NCBI GenBank assembly: GCA_900088475.1
Contig: FLMG01004729.1
Location: 1 to 39,519 of the forward strand
Length of the DNA stretch: 39,519 bases
Direction: 5' to 3'
Source of the DNA: Hyphochytrium catenoides
Lineage: Eukaryota; Sar; Hyphochytriomycetes; Hyphochytriales; Hyphochytriaceae
Below, piece by piece: positions 12,501 to 24,109 of the stretch. The stretch's first letter is position 1. Every line of letters starts with the position of its first letter. The position numbers were made by a program, and so were the translations under genes. The notes under the pieces are model-generated. The model was not told where the DNA came from. It did no database searches and saw nothing but the letters and a program-made list of their open reading frames with translations.

Positions 12501-15279
12501 GAAAGGAGCTTATTCTGAGTAGTGAATACCTAGAGATTGACTATAGCTCTATTCGAATACTGACTGGGAAAGAGGTTAGCCTTTACATTATTTGTCCTTC
12601 TAGCCTTCTTGTGTGTGCGAAGCAACAGTGCCTATCTTCAGCTCCACTCAGATTTTTTTGCTAGCGCATCCAAATCAGCCATTCCCCAACCTGCCCTTCT
12701 CCAGCCTGACGCTGCAGGAGCATTACTAACCCACTTCCATGAGCGTCGTGTATGGCCCAACTAACTTCGATACATCGTGCTTGCAGAATGAGCTTGGAAC
12801 GGGAAAATATGCAACTGTCTACAGGGGATTGTGGTATAACAAGGACTCAGTCTCGGAGGTGAGATTCAAGCTGACCAAGAACGAGACTCTCTACGTGTGC
12901 GGGCTTATATTTTCCAGCTGCAAGTAAAGCTGATATATCGTTGCACCTGTTATCTTAAGCCCTACATGTTGGCCACACTCGACCTACCTTCGGGAAAGAC
13001 TCTTTGCACTGCGTCGTGCAAGATGCTGAAAACTCTGACAAGCACAACGGTCTGTTGCTATGATCTCTTGTAGGTAGCAATTAAGAAGCTGCGCTACAAT
13101 AACCTCACGGATTCTGTGCTGGAAAGCTATCGAGTGGTAAGTACTCCCCGATCGCTTGTATTCCCCTCATTGCCTACACGGGTCATCGATCCAATGCTAC
13201 TTTCAATGCTAAAGTGCCCTCTTAAAACTAGGTTGCCCTCACCTCTAAACATACGATGACTTATTACCTCTACTTACAAATAGGAGGTAGAGATGCTTTC
13301 TCGCCTAAAGCACCCAAATATCATGCTCTTTATCGGTGCTTGTACGAAGCCACGATTGCTGATACTTACGGAGTATTGTTCACACGGAAGGTACTGAGTG
13401 CGATGCAGTAATGAGTGTTTCTAACTGATCGCATTTTGCAAACTTGGCTCGCACTCTGTTGTCCCTGTTTTGTTGTTATTTTTGAAGAACCATTACTTGC
13501 GCCAGAAGCTTCATTGTATGCTTTGCGGTGAACGTCTAGCTCTCCCTGATAATCATGATCCTACTGATTGGCATCTATCCTTTTGTAGCCTTTACAAGGT
13601 GATACAAGACAGGGACGTCTTCTCACAAATCCCATTCATGGTATGTTGGGACGGCGCTTCTCTCAAAATCTTAGAATGTCATCTACGACAGAGAAAAGCT
13701 GCTTAGAAAAGACAAGTGGGTGCGCTAGAGTAACTTTGGGTCGACTGCGAGAAGACTTATGGTAGCTTCACACTTAACCTACTTTTCTACGACTACATTC
13801 AGTATAAACTTCGCATGATGCTGGACGGTGCGAGAGGCATGGAGTACCTTCATTCTGTCAGGGTCATGCATCGAGACATTAAGGTTTGTTATCCAAATTT
13901 GACTTTATATCTGGGTGCCAGTTGGGGGAGGGTGATTGGCTCTTCAAACCCAGACATGCCTAGGACTAACGCCGCACTGAACCGTCCCCCATCGTGTGAT
14001 AGAGCCATAATCTTCTTGTCGATGATGACTGGAGAGTGAAGGTGGCCGACTTCGGTATAAGCAAGGTGATGGCGGCCGAGGAGAGGGCTCATACTCAAGT
14101 TGGGACCACCGGCTGGTAAGGGGGCGCACCGCTCCTAGTCAATCCTATCCTATGTACCTGCCTCTTGCGGCTTTGAACTGACATGAGCTCGCATTAGTAT
14201 CCTTCGGTTCGCCACACCCGCTCGTACTCTGAGACGTCCCTTGTCTAAAAGCTCTCTTACTCGTTACCATTCTTGGAAGGAAGTGTTGATTTACGTCAGT
14301 CAATAACAGCAACCTCTCTATCAACGCCTTCCCCGTACACTAGGGTAGCACCAGAAGTTCTTCTTGATGAGGATGAGGGTTATACGTTTAAAGCTGATAT
14401 CTGGAGGTACAAATGATGGTTCCTGCTGCATTCGCATCGTTCCCCATGGTTTACTTCATGACTAGCGTTATGACTGGCAGTTTACCATTGGAGCCTATCT
14501 TGAACTTCGATGGTGCCGTTCATCTCTCATAACCCATTCTCATTGTCCTCTCTAACTAATCCACTTTATATTTCTGTGCGGTTGCGATCAATACTAATCA
14601 GTTTCGCCATTGTCATGTGGGAGATGGTGGCCGGCGACAATATCAACGAGTTCATTGGGATGGCCCCGGTCAAGTACTATAAACAGCTCATAGAGTTAGG
14701 CAAGAGGCCCCAAATTCCAGATGAGGTCAGTCTTATAAGTAAAGCCGCTCTTCTAGCAATGCTTGTCTACGCTTGTCCTTGGGCCCAATGAACCCGGAAC
14801 CCTAATCTTACGTTGAGCTTCTTTTTCTCGCTGTTGGGGATCGACTAGTCCTGTAGTATCTTATACCTAGTACGGTTATTGCCACACGTGTTGCCTTCCT
14901 GCCTCTAACGCGTGGCGTGCACTTGCAGGTTGATTCAATCTACCGGCAGCTTATTCTCGATTGCTGGCGTTCAGAGCCATGTGAACGGCCATCCTTCTCA
15001 TCTATTGTGCTTCGTCTGGAGAGATTGGGACAGGACTTGGGGCTGGATATCTCTTTGCCTCCAACTTGGCGAAGTGGTGTGCGAAAGACAGAAAGCGATG
15101 TTGACGCAGCCCTTTGGAGGCTCTCAGAGAACTTGAATGGTGTGGGTCCCCTAATCACCTCACACGCTGCTTCATTGGTTTCTCTCTCTCCGTCGTCTAG
15201 TCAGCCCCCCTTACCAGCCTCAAAAGCATCGCTGCCCGTTGAGAGGTACCTCACCTTTCCACCTCCACCGCCATCGTAG
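9519..15279 (+). CDS. TKL-type protein kinase with two ADF-H domains and a ubiquitin-like domain
   Basis: Twenty-one exons: 9519-9737, 9813-10022, 10082-10137, 10269-10410, 10542-10610, 10673-10822, 11049-11144, 11252-11350, 11533-11698, 11922-12073, 12168-12311, 12356-12574, 12787-12858, 13074-13136, 13284-13390, 13589-13640, 13803-13883, 14003-14115, 14344-14406, 14602-14725, 14929-15279. All phases match, giving about 915 aa. Residues about 48-162 ([24 protein letters not shown]) and about 195-345 ([29 protein letters not shown]) fit coactosin-like ADF-H actin-binding folds. Residues about 348-445 fit a ubiquitin-like fold ([37 protein letters not shown]). A basic helix near 474-495 and a Ser/Thr/Pro linker follow. 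The kinase spans about 555-845: [11 protein letters not shown] loop, VAIKK with Lys602, HRDIKSHN with Asp697, DFG at 715-717, APE at 739-741. All catalytic residues are present. It should phosphorylate Ser/Thr (TKL group) and probably acts on or at actin filaments, which is inferred from the ADF-H domains. The weakest junctions are the gtcgat donor at 10023 and the acceptor at 11532. Confidence 0.88.
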
Positions 15280-17494
15280 CGGCAGGCATTATGGTCGCTT
15301 TACCAAACGGATACGACTTCTTCATGGGCTCGTAGCCCTTCCTACGGCTGATGGGGCTTCTTTTATTGCTACGGCAACACGTGGATACCTGTTACCCAAA
15401 TCAGGCCCTACTGCCTGCAGCTTATTATGGCGCCATCATCAGCTACTATAAATAGCTCAGCTTAACGAGCTCACTTGTCCAGCCGGGTATCGGTGACCGG
15501 AGGTACGCAAGGACGCAGTTCTACGAGAGGATAGGATTCAGCGACAGGCCCCAATCTCCTGAACACCTACGGTTTCCACGGACGCACTACTTATGACTCT
15601 AGCCTCGTTGGACTTCCAACCGACGTTTGCAAATCCCAAAGCTTTTGCATAACACCCTGCAGGGAAGGCCATTCAATAGTCCATGGCTCAATGCCTCTTG
15701 GACTTTATGAACGCTCCCCTGAGTGATTGTTTCGAAGTCGTTTTCAGCATATTCAGTCTACCCCATGTTATAGACTATGATAGGCACCTTGTACACCTCT
15801 TTTCCTTTGCTTGCTGAACCGTTGTAGGGTTAGAACCGAACACAGGGTAGAGATGGCCGTGAAACAGAGAAGCATGTAAATGTACCCTATCAGAGAAGTG
15901 ACTTTGACCACACTAAATAGAAGAAATGAAAGGCGTGCGCGAAGGGAAGGGTCAGGCAGCATACGGTCATCCGCCAGGTAGGGACTGCAGCCGACATAGG
16001 GACTGCAGCCGACAAGGGCAAGGGGGCCGGAAAATTTGGAGACCACCATATGTTTAGCCTCGAGGGTGTGTCAGCTGAGCAGAAGCAAAAAAATCGGATC
16101 GCACCATACCTCAGCGGGGAGAAGACGAAGACACTACAAGTTCCCGGGTGTGGATCTTGAAGGGAAAAAGCAGGGATTGGTTGAGTGCTCAGAGGCAGGA
16201 GCACAAGAAGGCGAGGTCACGACGTCCGTCTTAAGGAAGACCCATTCTAGAAAGGTACGATAGACATCTGATGCATGGGCATAATAGTAGCAGAGCCATA
16301 AAGCACAGAGTCGGGCATCTAGGGAGCTTTGACTGGTTGAGTGGATCTGCTTCCTGAATAGAAGGCAACTCCTTTACTGAGCTGACTGATGAGGAAGATT
16401 ACTATGGACTTGTGAAGAGATGAGTCAGGAGAGAAATTGAAAAGATGAGCTCGTCAATGCCTTGATCTTTGTCTCGCTGTGGAGAAAGAGTGTAAAAGTC
16501 TATCGTACGCAGGGCATCCTTGCTGTCCACGGTAAGCTTGACACTTAGACCTCCTTCTCGCACCACTGATGAAGACCGGAGTCCCGCGAGACAGGAGTCA
16601 AGCGAGGACACTCAGTCATGAAGTGCTGCCTTGCGCAGCAGAGGTCTGATACTCTAGGCCATTTCTCGAAAAGATCAGCCGTCATCTCTTCGCTGCTCCA
16701 GAATGCGATTTGAAGTCGCCCAGACGTCACTTTGGAAGAATGCATTGCAGCCGCAGCTAAGATGATGTTGGCTGATCTCACGATCTCCCTGCTGCTGCCG
16801 AGAGCGTCGAACGAACCTTTCAACCACAGTTTGCTTATGCTTTCCTGCGGCCCCACAAAGGCAGAAAAGGGAAAGAACACATCCTTGTGTTAGCAAGCTT
16901 CTGAAGCAGGCCAATCCTCAGCCTGCCAGCCCTCAACAGCTAGCTAAGAATCTAGCTAAACGTATTCCGCTCTGTGCCAATGAATAGGATGTGTCAGTGG
17001 TCCCTTGCTCTGATATCTAGCCGCCATATCACCAAACCTCCTATTCTTGGAAGAGTGAGGAGAACGCCTTAAAATACGCCGCGCCTCTTGAAGTTGCTCC
17101 TCGTTATGCTTTTTGCTCGCTGCCGCAGCTTTTTTGCCCGCTCCGCGCCAGTGCCTGAGGCATCGTGCTCTCTGTCGGTCTGTCTTCTGTCGCGCTCCTC
17201 TCTGCATAATCTGGCACCACGTTATGTAGCTTCCCTGTCCCAGATGTTCTTTCTTAGGTTATAGGCGATATCGCTCGCTTCTGAGTAAGGCTAGGCTGTG
17301 AGTCGCCTTAGTTGTGGTCTTCTGCGCTGTCCACAGCTCACCTGCTGTGGGGTCTGGTCTTTCCTGCCCTGTGTAGCTGATGCCTATGCCTGCACCCAAT
17401 ACCTGAGAATGCTTCGACTTTCAAGGTAACTGTTCTGAACCGCCAACTTCCGTCTCGACGGGTTAATTTGGAGACTAGCTCCTAACCTTTGAGA
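15280..17494. other. Intergenic with a perfect 18-bp tandem duplication and possible retroelement relics
   Basis: tagggactgcagccgaca occurs twice back to back at 15979-16014. On the minus strand at 16402-16611 a frame contains KLTVDSKDALRTIDFYT followed by a charged stretch, faintly like the RNase H part of protist copia elements. A 111-codon minus-strand frame (16545-16880) overlaps it in another frame. None is convincing as a gene. The right end must contain the promoter of the cyclase gene. Confidence 0.4.
15979..16014. repeat. Perfect 18-bp tandem duplication
   Basis: Two adjacent identical copies of tagggactgcagccgaca (15979-15996 and 15997-16014). It is a simple local duplication in non-coding DNA. 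Confidence 0.9.
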
Positions 17495-20400
17495 ATGAGT
17501 GGATCCGGCCTCCCACTCAGGTGGAGGAGGAAGCATGAACAAGAGCAAGAGGAAGGTGATACCACCATCCCACAGAGACAAGGAGAAGAAGAGGGATGGG
17601 CGACCCTCATATGCCGGCAGCCCGATAACTTATCCCCTTCGTCCATCTCTTTCACACATGAGGGGATACCGATGATGGTTGACAAGAGTCTTCAGGACGC
17701 CGCTGAAGAGAAGGACTGGGACAGCAAAGACAGATCTTTGCATGGCAATGTAGAGAGGGAGGATGGCGAACACATGGAGCAGTCACTCCATCCGGCAGGG
17801 GAAGGAGATCCTAAGTCCTGGAACTTGACCTGGGCGGGCCTTTCATACTGGTGGAAGAACTGGAAAATTAGGGCAGTAATGGGCATATTTTGGCTCTTTT
17901 TCCTCCGTAAGCTGCCTTTCTGTCTTATCTTCTCGCTCTAGATAACTGCTCTGCACTATAGCTGTCTTGCAAAGCTCCTCGTTGGCTGGCCTATCATCGA
18001 TAAGCACTTTTCTTCCCTGCTTTCTTTTCTCTCCCTTACGCTTCTGTCTTTCAGTCTCTTTTGGGAAGTGAGTGTGCAATTATGTCGTACTCTCGCTGGA
18101 CATTTGACAGCATTCATTGTCCTTACACATGTGCAGTATTCATTTTGTGCTTGGCCGGTCCACGCTCTGTGCCCTCTCCTCTGTTTGTCCTTTTGTCGAC
18201 ACCCCTCTCCTCAGTTTCTCCCTCCCGATCTCCTCCCGCTACGGAGGCCCCTCACTGCCGCTGTCTCTCTCTTTTCTCACTCTGCCGTGTATTGCATAAC
18301 TGCGGTCGACTATCTATCGATTAGATGAGATTGTCAGGTATGCTTACCTACTTAGCCTCACTTGCTTCGCCACGTAACCTCATTGGTTAACCAAAGATTC
18401 CGTCTTTTACGCTCACCTATTTTGGTTTGGCTCCTCTGAGCACCTCGGATGTACCGAGCGCCTTTGCTTCTTTGACTACCCTGGGTGGTATTGATTCCAA
18501 GCATCTATGCTGTTGCTTCTGCTTCTTGAGTTTCTCAGATCGACTACCCCGGCGTTCTCGTACCTCTATCTATCCAAGCAATTCTAGCTGATTTTAACTC
18601 TTCCGCTTTCTCTCGCTTTGGCTTACCTTATCTTCATCCTGTGTCCAGCATCATTATCACTGTGGCCCTGGCCGTAATAACTATGAACCGCAGTGTGAGC
18701 CATTATGAGCTCAGCACCTCAGACATTTTCGATGGACTGCACAACAAGAGTCTTATCATCATAAACGATTCTTTTGTCCGCCTCAGAGAAAAGCTACTGA
18801 GAGAGATAAGGACCAATGTTAGTGACTATGTCATGGTGCCGACGTACCCAGCTTTCTCCCTCCGAGATGTAAGCAAACCATCCTTCATTTTTCCGTTGCC
18901 AAAGACGTCCATGGCGCCGAGCGATCCTATTCTGGTGTCTCGCTCAGTACAATGGTGGCTGTGCTCCTCTACACTCATTTGTGATATGCTCTTTCACCTC
19001 TCTATCATTTTTTGTTGCTCCTGCCGCATCGAAGAAGACCGCAATTCTGTGGCTGCTGTGGCTTCTTGGATATAGAGGCTTTATTCTATAACTCTCTATC
19101 AGACTTTGACTCCTTAATATTTCTTAACGGTGCAACCTAAGCTTCGATGTTTGCAATTTGGCGGCGATCGAGGCAAATAAACTCATTGGGTGGCCCTTAT
19201 TCCAAGAAGAACGATACTCTCACGGCGTGGTTGACGCGGCCCCTTCCTCAACATTTCAGGCTATGCTCAGTGGACTGGCCCCAGACGCTCTATTTACTGA
19301 CTACCGGGAGCTCACAGAGGAGAATATTGAGAAGTTCTCTCACCCATTCCTGCACTACATCAGATACAAGCTGCAAGAGTACGACAAGGTGCTCTCCTCT
19401 CTGGGCTTAGGGTTTGATAGAGGTAAATCGGTAGCGAGCAGTTACACTTCTGTCCTGCCTCTGTCTGCCGCCATATCGGCATCCCTTTTCAGGCAATGCA
19501 TGCAAAGTCAGGACCCTATTTGATTCTTCAGAGGCACATTGTGTCCCGAAGGAAGCATGCCCGGACACTTCCATACACTAATCATAGGACCTAATTTACG
19601 GTTGCAGATGGCACTATGTTTGGCATTGCATCCACTACCGAACATGACTTAGTGCCAGATGATGAGGAGCCGGAGTATCATATGTTGCTTCCCTTATACT
19701 CCGCCGACCCGGGTAAGATCCTGCTTGTCATTCTTCTCTCCTAACAGTAGGGCGCCCTACGTAACTTCTCCCTCTACTTGTCTTATTTTATCTATGGCTT
19801 AGACTCCTCCCGTACCTCTTTACCGCAGGCTCTCAAGACTACTGCAACGTGGTCCCAAATGCGTCACGGCAAGCGGTCAACTACCAGCCGCCCACGCGTC
19901 CTGGTTGCAAAACGCAAGCTTGGACGCTTTTAAGATGTGAAGTATGTTAAAATAGTTTTCTTATTTGCCCCTCCCCTTGCTTATGCATTCCCTCTTATTC
20001 TCTTACTCTCTGCTGGGCGTGCCATTATTTCTATTTCTTCGTTGTTGGCATAGTAGTAAAGAAGAACTCTGCGGCTCCTTATTCTAGCTGAAATCCACGG
20101 AGACGACGTGCGAGAGTGCGTCTTCAGCAGAAAGGACCCTAATCGACGGCTATAATGTTCACGACAGAGATTGGTGTAAGCGCATCCTAACCTTACGAAA
20201 TGCCGCTTTGTTGGTGAATCGAGTGGTTGGTGTTGCTATGGTCTATCGTATCTTGTTGGCATCTCGTGTTTTTGCCCTTCCAGCCTCTGATCAAACGATG
20301 AGGGCTTCCTACAGGTCTTTCGACAACTAGATAATTGGAAATTAGGTTCGTTTGCTCCCGCATAATCTAACGTATGCACCAAAATCCCTCACTCTCATTA

Positions 20401-23400
20401 GATATCCAAGTTCGCGAGCTGAATTCGCCGAACCCTTTACCTGCCGAGGGCGGTGCGCTCGGCGTTTATGGCGCCGCATTTTGGTCTCCAATCTACCGGT
20501 TGGCTGCAACGGGAGTCGTTGCCATTACGTTTTGCGTGCCCATACTCGACCCTGAGAGCAAACAGTTTATTGCTGTCACCAAAGCGGATCTTTACCTTCA
20601 AAACCTCTCCACGTACCTACGTGCTCAAAGCTATAATGGCTCGGGAGTCCTATTCGTTATTGAACGAACGAGTATCCCGAACCCCAGATTTCCTACCGTG
20701 AGGACTGAATCTGGCCGATTAGTCGCTTCCTCAGCCTTAGCTGAGCAAATAAATGGGTCCAAGACAAATGTATGACCCTATTCTTTTCAAGTGTCTTGCT
20801 CTGTTCCGAACCCAATACGAGCTTACAGTCTGGGCAACTGCCTTTCTTGCAGCAAAATTTGCTTCTGACACCGGTCAACGCGAGCGCAAATCCAATGGTG
20901 GCGTCTGCTGGCCAAGCACTACTTAAAGCTTACGGCAATAGCTGGAAGGTAAGTTGCGGTAGTAGTTTCATCAATAGTCAACCATGACTTTTTGCTCTGC
21001 TTCATCAACGCTGCCGTTTGACTGCAAACATACTTTCACTGTCTGTCACTCAGAATATACCGAGCTCTGGATCACTGGAGTACGTACACAATAAGGATCC
21101 TGCCCAAGATAACGGGCCCAATAAAAAACAGGATGAAGTCTCTCTATGGTGCGATTCAATGCGCAGCAAACGGCGAGAAGGAGACTCCAGAGAATGTCTA
21201 ACGCTTGACTGGACGGAGTGTGAGTTTGAAGAGATATCTCTTTGTTTAGGGCACTCAAGCCATCCGCGGGCCATGAATTATGTTGACTGTGAAGTGCACC
21301 ATATTGATGTCTTAGTGCCTCTTATTTGACTACCAGATAAAGCCTCTTTAGCCAGGCTCTTGCGCCAAGCAAGTGCTAGACCTTCGTTCGTTTCGTAGGA
21401 CCGTCCTCTCGGAAGCAAGTCTCACAAGGAAGGCTTCTAACACCCTCTTGGTTACTGGTGTAGTGCAACTAGCAGAAGGTCGGGCAAATGGGCTTGATTG
21501 GCTACTTCTCGTCGTTATTCCAGAGTCGGAGTTCTTGGAGACGACAAGAGAAGCTCTTACACAGGCAAAACAAGATTTTACGCAAGAGCGGATGGGTAAG
21601 AGTCATCTGAGACCGCCTGCAATGTCCACACTGCATCTCGCATTCCCTCAAAGCTGCTTCCGTGCCAAACGTCTTCGCAAAACAGGTTTTTCTGTTATGA
21701 ATGTCTTGGGTTCAGTAGTTAAAGGTGTCGACTGGCATATCACTGATTTCTCTTTGGTCATCTCCACGCCTCTCACTGTGCATATCTTCTCCTTTCAATC
21801 ATCTACCTCTTCTAGCTATCAACCTTTCAACCCAGCAAAAGTGGATTATATTCCCCTTTGTGGCACTGGGCTGGATTCTGATTAGCGGTGGCTTTGCCTT
21901 CTTCACTTCCTACGGTCTCGCTAAACCTATGAAGGCCCTTGCCAAGGATATGGCAAAGGTGGCCAAGCTGGATTTGAGGTGAGCGTTGAAGACACTATTA
22001 CTTCGGGTTCTTGGGTATCTGCTCATGGCTTTGCTAAGTGCGAAGTAGCTATTGTTGTGGATTCTTTTCCCAGCAAAATACCCTTGTACTCTGCGCAGCC
22101 TATAACCCAGTCTCTCTGCAAACCTTGGATTTCTGGTCTAAGGCCCTCATTCTGCCGTGTTTAGCGTCTCCAATGTATCAGTGTCATCGCGGATACGGGA
22201 AGTGTTTGATATCACAGATGCATACTCACAAATGCGGAGAGGTGTCCAGAGCTTTGCGAAGTTTGTGCCCCGAACAGTTGTACAGAGAATTGTTACGGGC
22301 GATAGAAAGGTGAGGGAAAGGATAAACACCACTTACAATAAGCCTCAGAGTCTCCTTCTTATCCGACCTCTTTATATCCGTCCGCACTCTGTTTTCTAGG
22401 CTTCCCGCTTGCACACTTATAAGCGTGAGGTAACAGTCCTCTTTAGTGGCATCACAAACTTTGCCACAGTTGCGGAAGACATGGAGCCAGCCCTTGTCGT
22501 AGACTTTCTGCGAGAATACTTCTCCTCAATGGCACGCATAGTGGAAGAGTCACACGGGATTGTTGGTAAGCTAAGCAACCTCTTTTTCTGCTCTACCGAG
22601 CTCTGCGCTGGACTACTGTAACGGAAAGAGATGACTTGCTATCTTATCACGCTTAGCGCCTTCTTAGATTTTTCTGTACGTGCTGACATGCCACCGTCAG
22701 TCTTGGAAAGGTTTCGCCATTTCTCCTGATATTTAGCCCAACTTTCTCTCGCTTTCTGTCCTCAGGTGACTTTATAGGTGACGGGATCATGGCCTTCTGG
22801 AACAGTCCGGATGACGTGGAGGATCATGCTGGGCGGGCCTGCGAATGTGCAATAGAAATGCAGCGGCAATTAGAGCAAATCAATAAGAGACGAACTACGT
22901 TGGGAAAGCAGCAGTTTGAGGGAGAGATTGGCATCAATACTGGGACGGTGCTTACTGGCAACATCGGGAGTCCAGAGAAGATGAAGGTAAGGCGCTTGGA
23001 ATGTTACGACTTGCTAATATATGATCTCTTCTCTTCTGTAGTAGCTGCGTTTCCGACTTCCTTCTTCATTGCCTGTGAAAACGTTTGAGAGCTGATCGCG
23101 GATGGGGCTTGCATGCTCTCGCTAGTTATCTTTCTTCTTTCTTATGCTTTCCCCTCTGTTTTTCTTTGCACGACTCCACGTTGCGACGAGATTTGGTCAT
23201 TGTGATGCAACGTCTCAAGCATTCCCCGCCTTTTGTCTGACTGTTTTGGTCTTTCGTCTTCTTCTTTCAGTTTGGCGTGGTTGGAGACTCTGGTAAGTCA
23301 AAATCAACAGCCGGAAGTGTTACGAAGTGGATCTCGTGGGCCTCTGCTCCTGTGAGGTCCCTCTACTCCTGACGGCCTAAATATTTCCCCCTATATGGGT

Positions 23401-24109
23401 TTCTACCTGTCTTGTAAGGGCTGAGTTCACACGGTCGTCTTATTCTTCGCCGTCTCTGCCAGTGAATCTTGCTAGTCGGGTGCAGCATTTGAATAAGCAG
23501 TACGGGACGCGACGCCTAGTTACCGCTGATACGGCACATAAGATTGCGGAAAAGGGATTTCTGTTCCGCCCAGTTGACAAAGTCACTGTGAGGGGTAGAG
23601 GAAGCTTTACCGAGGTACTTGAGGGAGGAAGAATACGGTCTTTGTTCCAACCACTTGATGTCTAACGTGCGCCTCTTGCGTGCTTCCTTCTTTCATTCCG
23701 CGGCTCTAAGGTGCTAGAGTTGATGGCGGCTAAAGAAGACGTTACTCCTGATCTAGAGGAGCTTTCTAGGCGAACCACACAGGCTTTCATGCTTTATCAG
23801 GCGCAGCAGGTAAAGCAAGTGGCAAAGGGCATGCGAAAAGCCACAATCTCATGGTAGTCGACGCCACTTGGGCCTCTAACTATTGTTCTCTTCCAGTACT
23901 CAGAAGCGTTAACTGTCCTTGAAGAGGCGCAGTTGTATTTTCCTCATGATGGGCCCTTAAAGCGCCTCAAAGCTCGTTGCACGCAAAAGCTAGAATCTAG
24001 TAAAATGCCAGGCCACGAGGACCACAGGAGACAAGAAGAAGGACTGCATGACCCTGAAACTTCGCTGATAGACTCGGCTGGCCAGAGCACTCCCTTAGAC
24101 TTCGACTAG
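17495..24109 (+). CDS. dCache-like receptor nucleotidyl cyclase (class III) with HAMP-like linker
   Basis: Nineteen exons: 17495-17906, 18055-18067, 18649-18843, 19142-19422, 19608-19712, 19829-19941, 20088-20175, 20402-20769, 20853-20948, 21054-21219, 21380-21595, 21816-21978, 22165-22309, 22400-22565, 22766-22986, 23271-23292, 23463-23614, 23711-23809, 23897-24109. They encode about 1077 aa. Order: acidic cytosolic N-terminus (1-125), TM (about 126-152), dCache-like sensor (about 153-690; motifs YVMVPT, DGTMFGIAS, NVHDRDWY, FWSPIYRLAATG, DWLLLVVIPESEF), TM2 (694-717), HAMP-like (718-770), cyclase (about 795-985), TPR-like tail. The cyclase has GDFIGDGIMAFW, INTGTVLTGNIGS and VGDSVNLASR, with Asn925 and Arg929 of the transition-state pair. 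Asp848 is the second metal ligand. The first reads Gly804 (VTVLFSGITNF). The base-selecting site is acidic (Asp844), not Lys, which leans away from canonical adenylyl cyclase. Intracellular cGMP or cAMP production on ligand binding is inferred. The tentative joins are the 13-nt exon 2 and the gtaccc donor at 18844. Confidence 0.85.

Noticed and set aside
13470-13706. 78-codon plus-strand frame inside the TKL gene
   Set aside because: It spans an intron, exon 16 and the next intron. Only [17 protein letters not shown] belongs to the kinase.
18641-19075. 144-codon frame continuing past exon 3 of the cyclase
   Set aside because: After about 18868 it reads through intron sequence. The sensor homology resumes only after 19142 in a different frame, so the extension is intron read-through.
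23611-23665. Stop codon after GGRIRSLFQPLDV as the end of the cyclase
   Set aside because: Splicing at the gtactt donor (23615) to 23711 continues in frame with a TPR-like tail and two further exons with good splice sites. Reading through to this stop remains possible as an alternative transcript.
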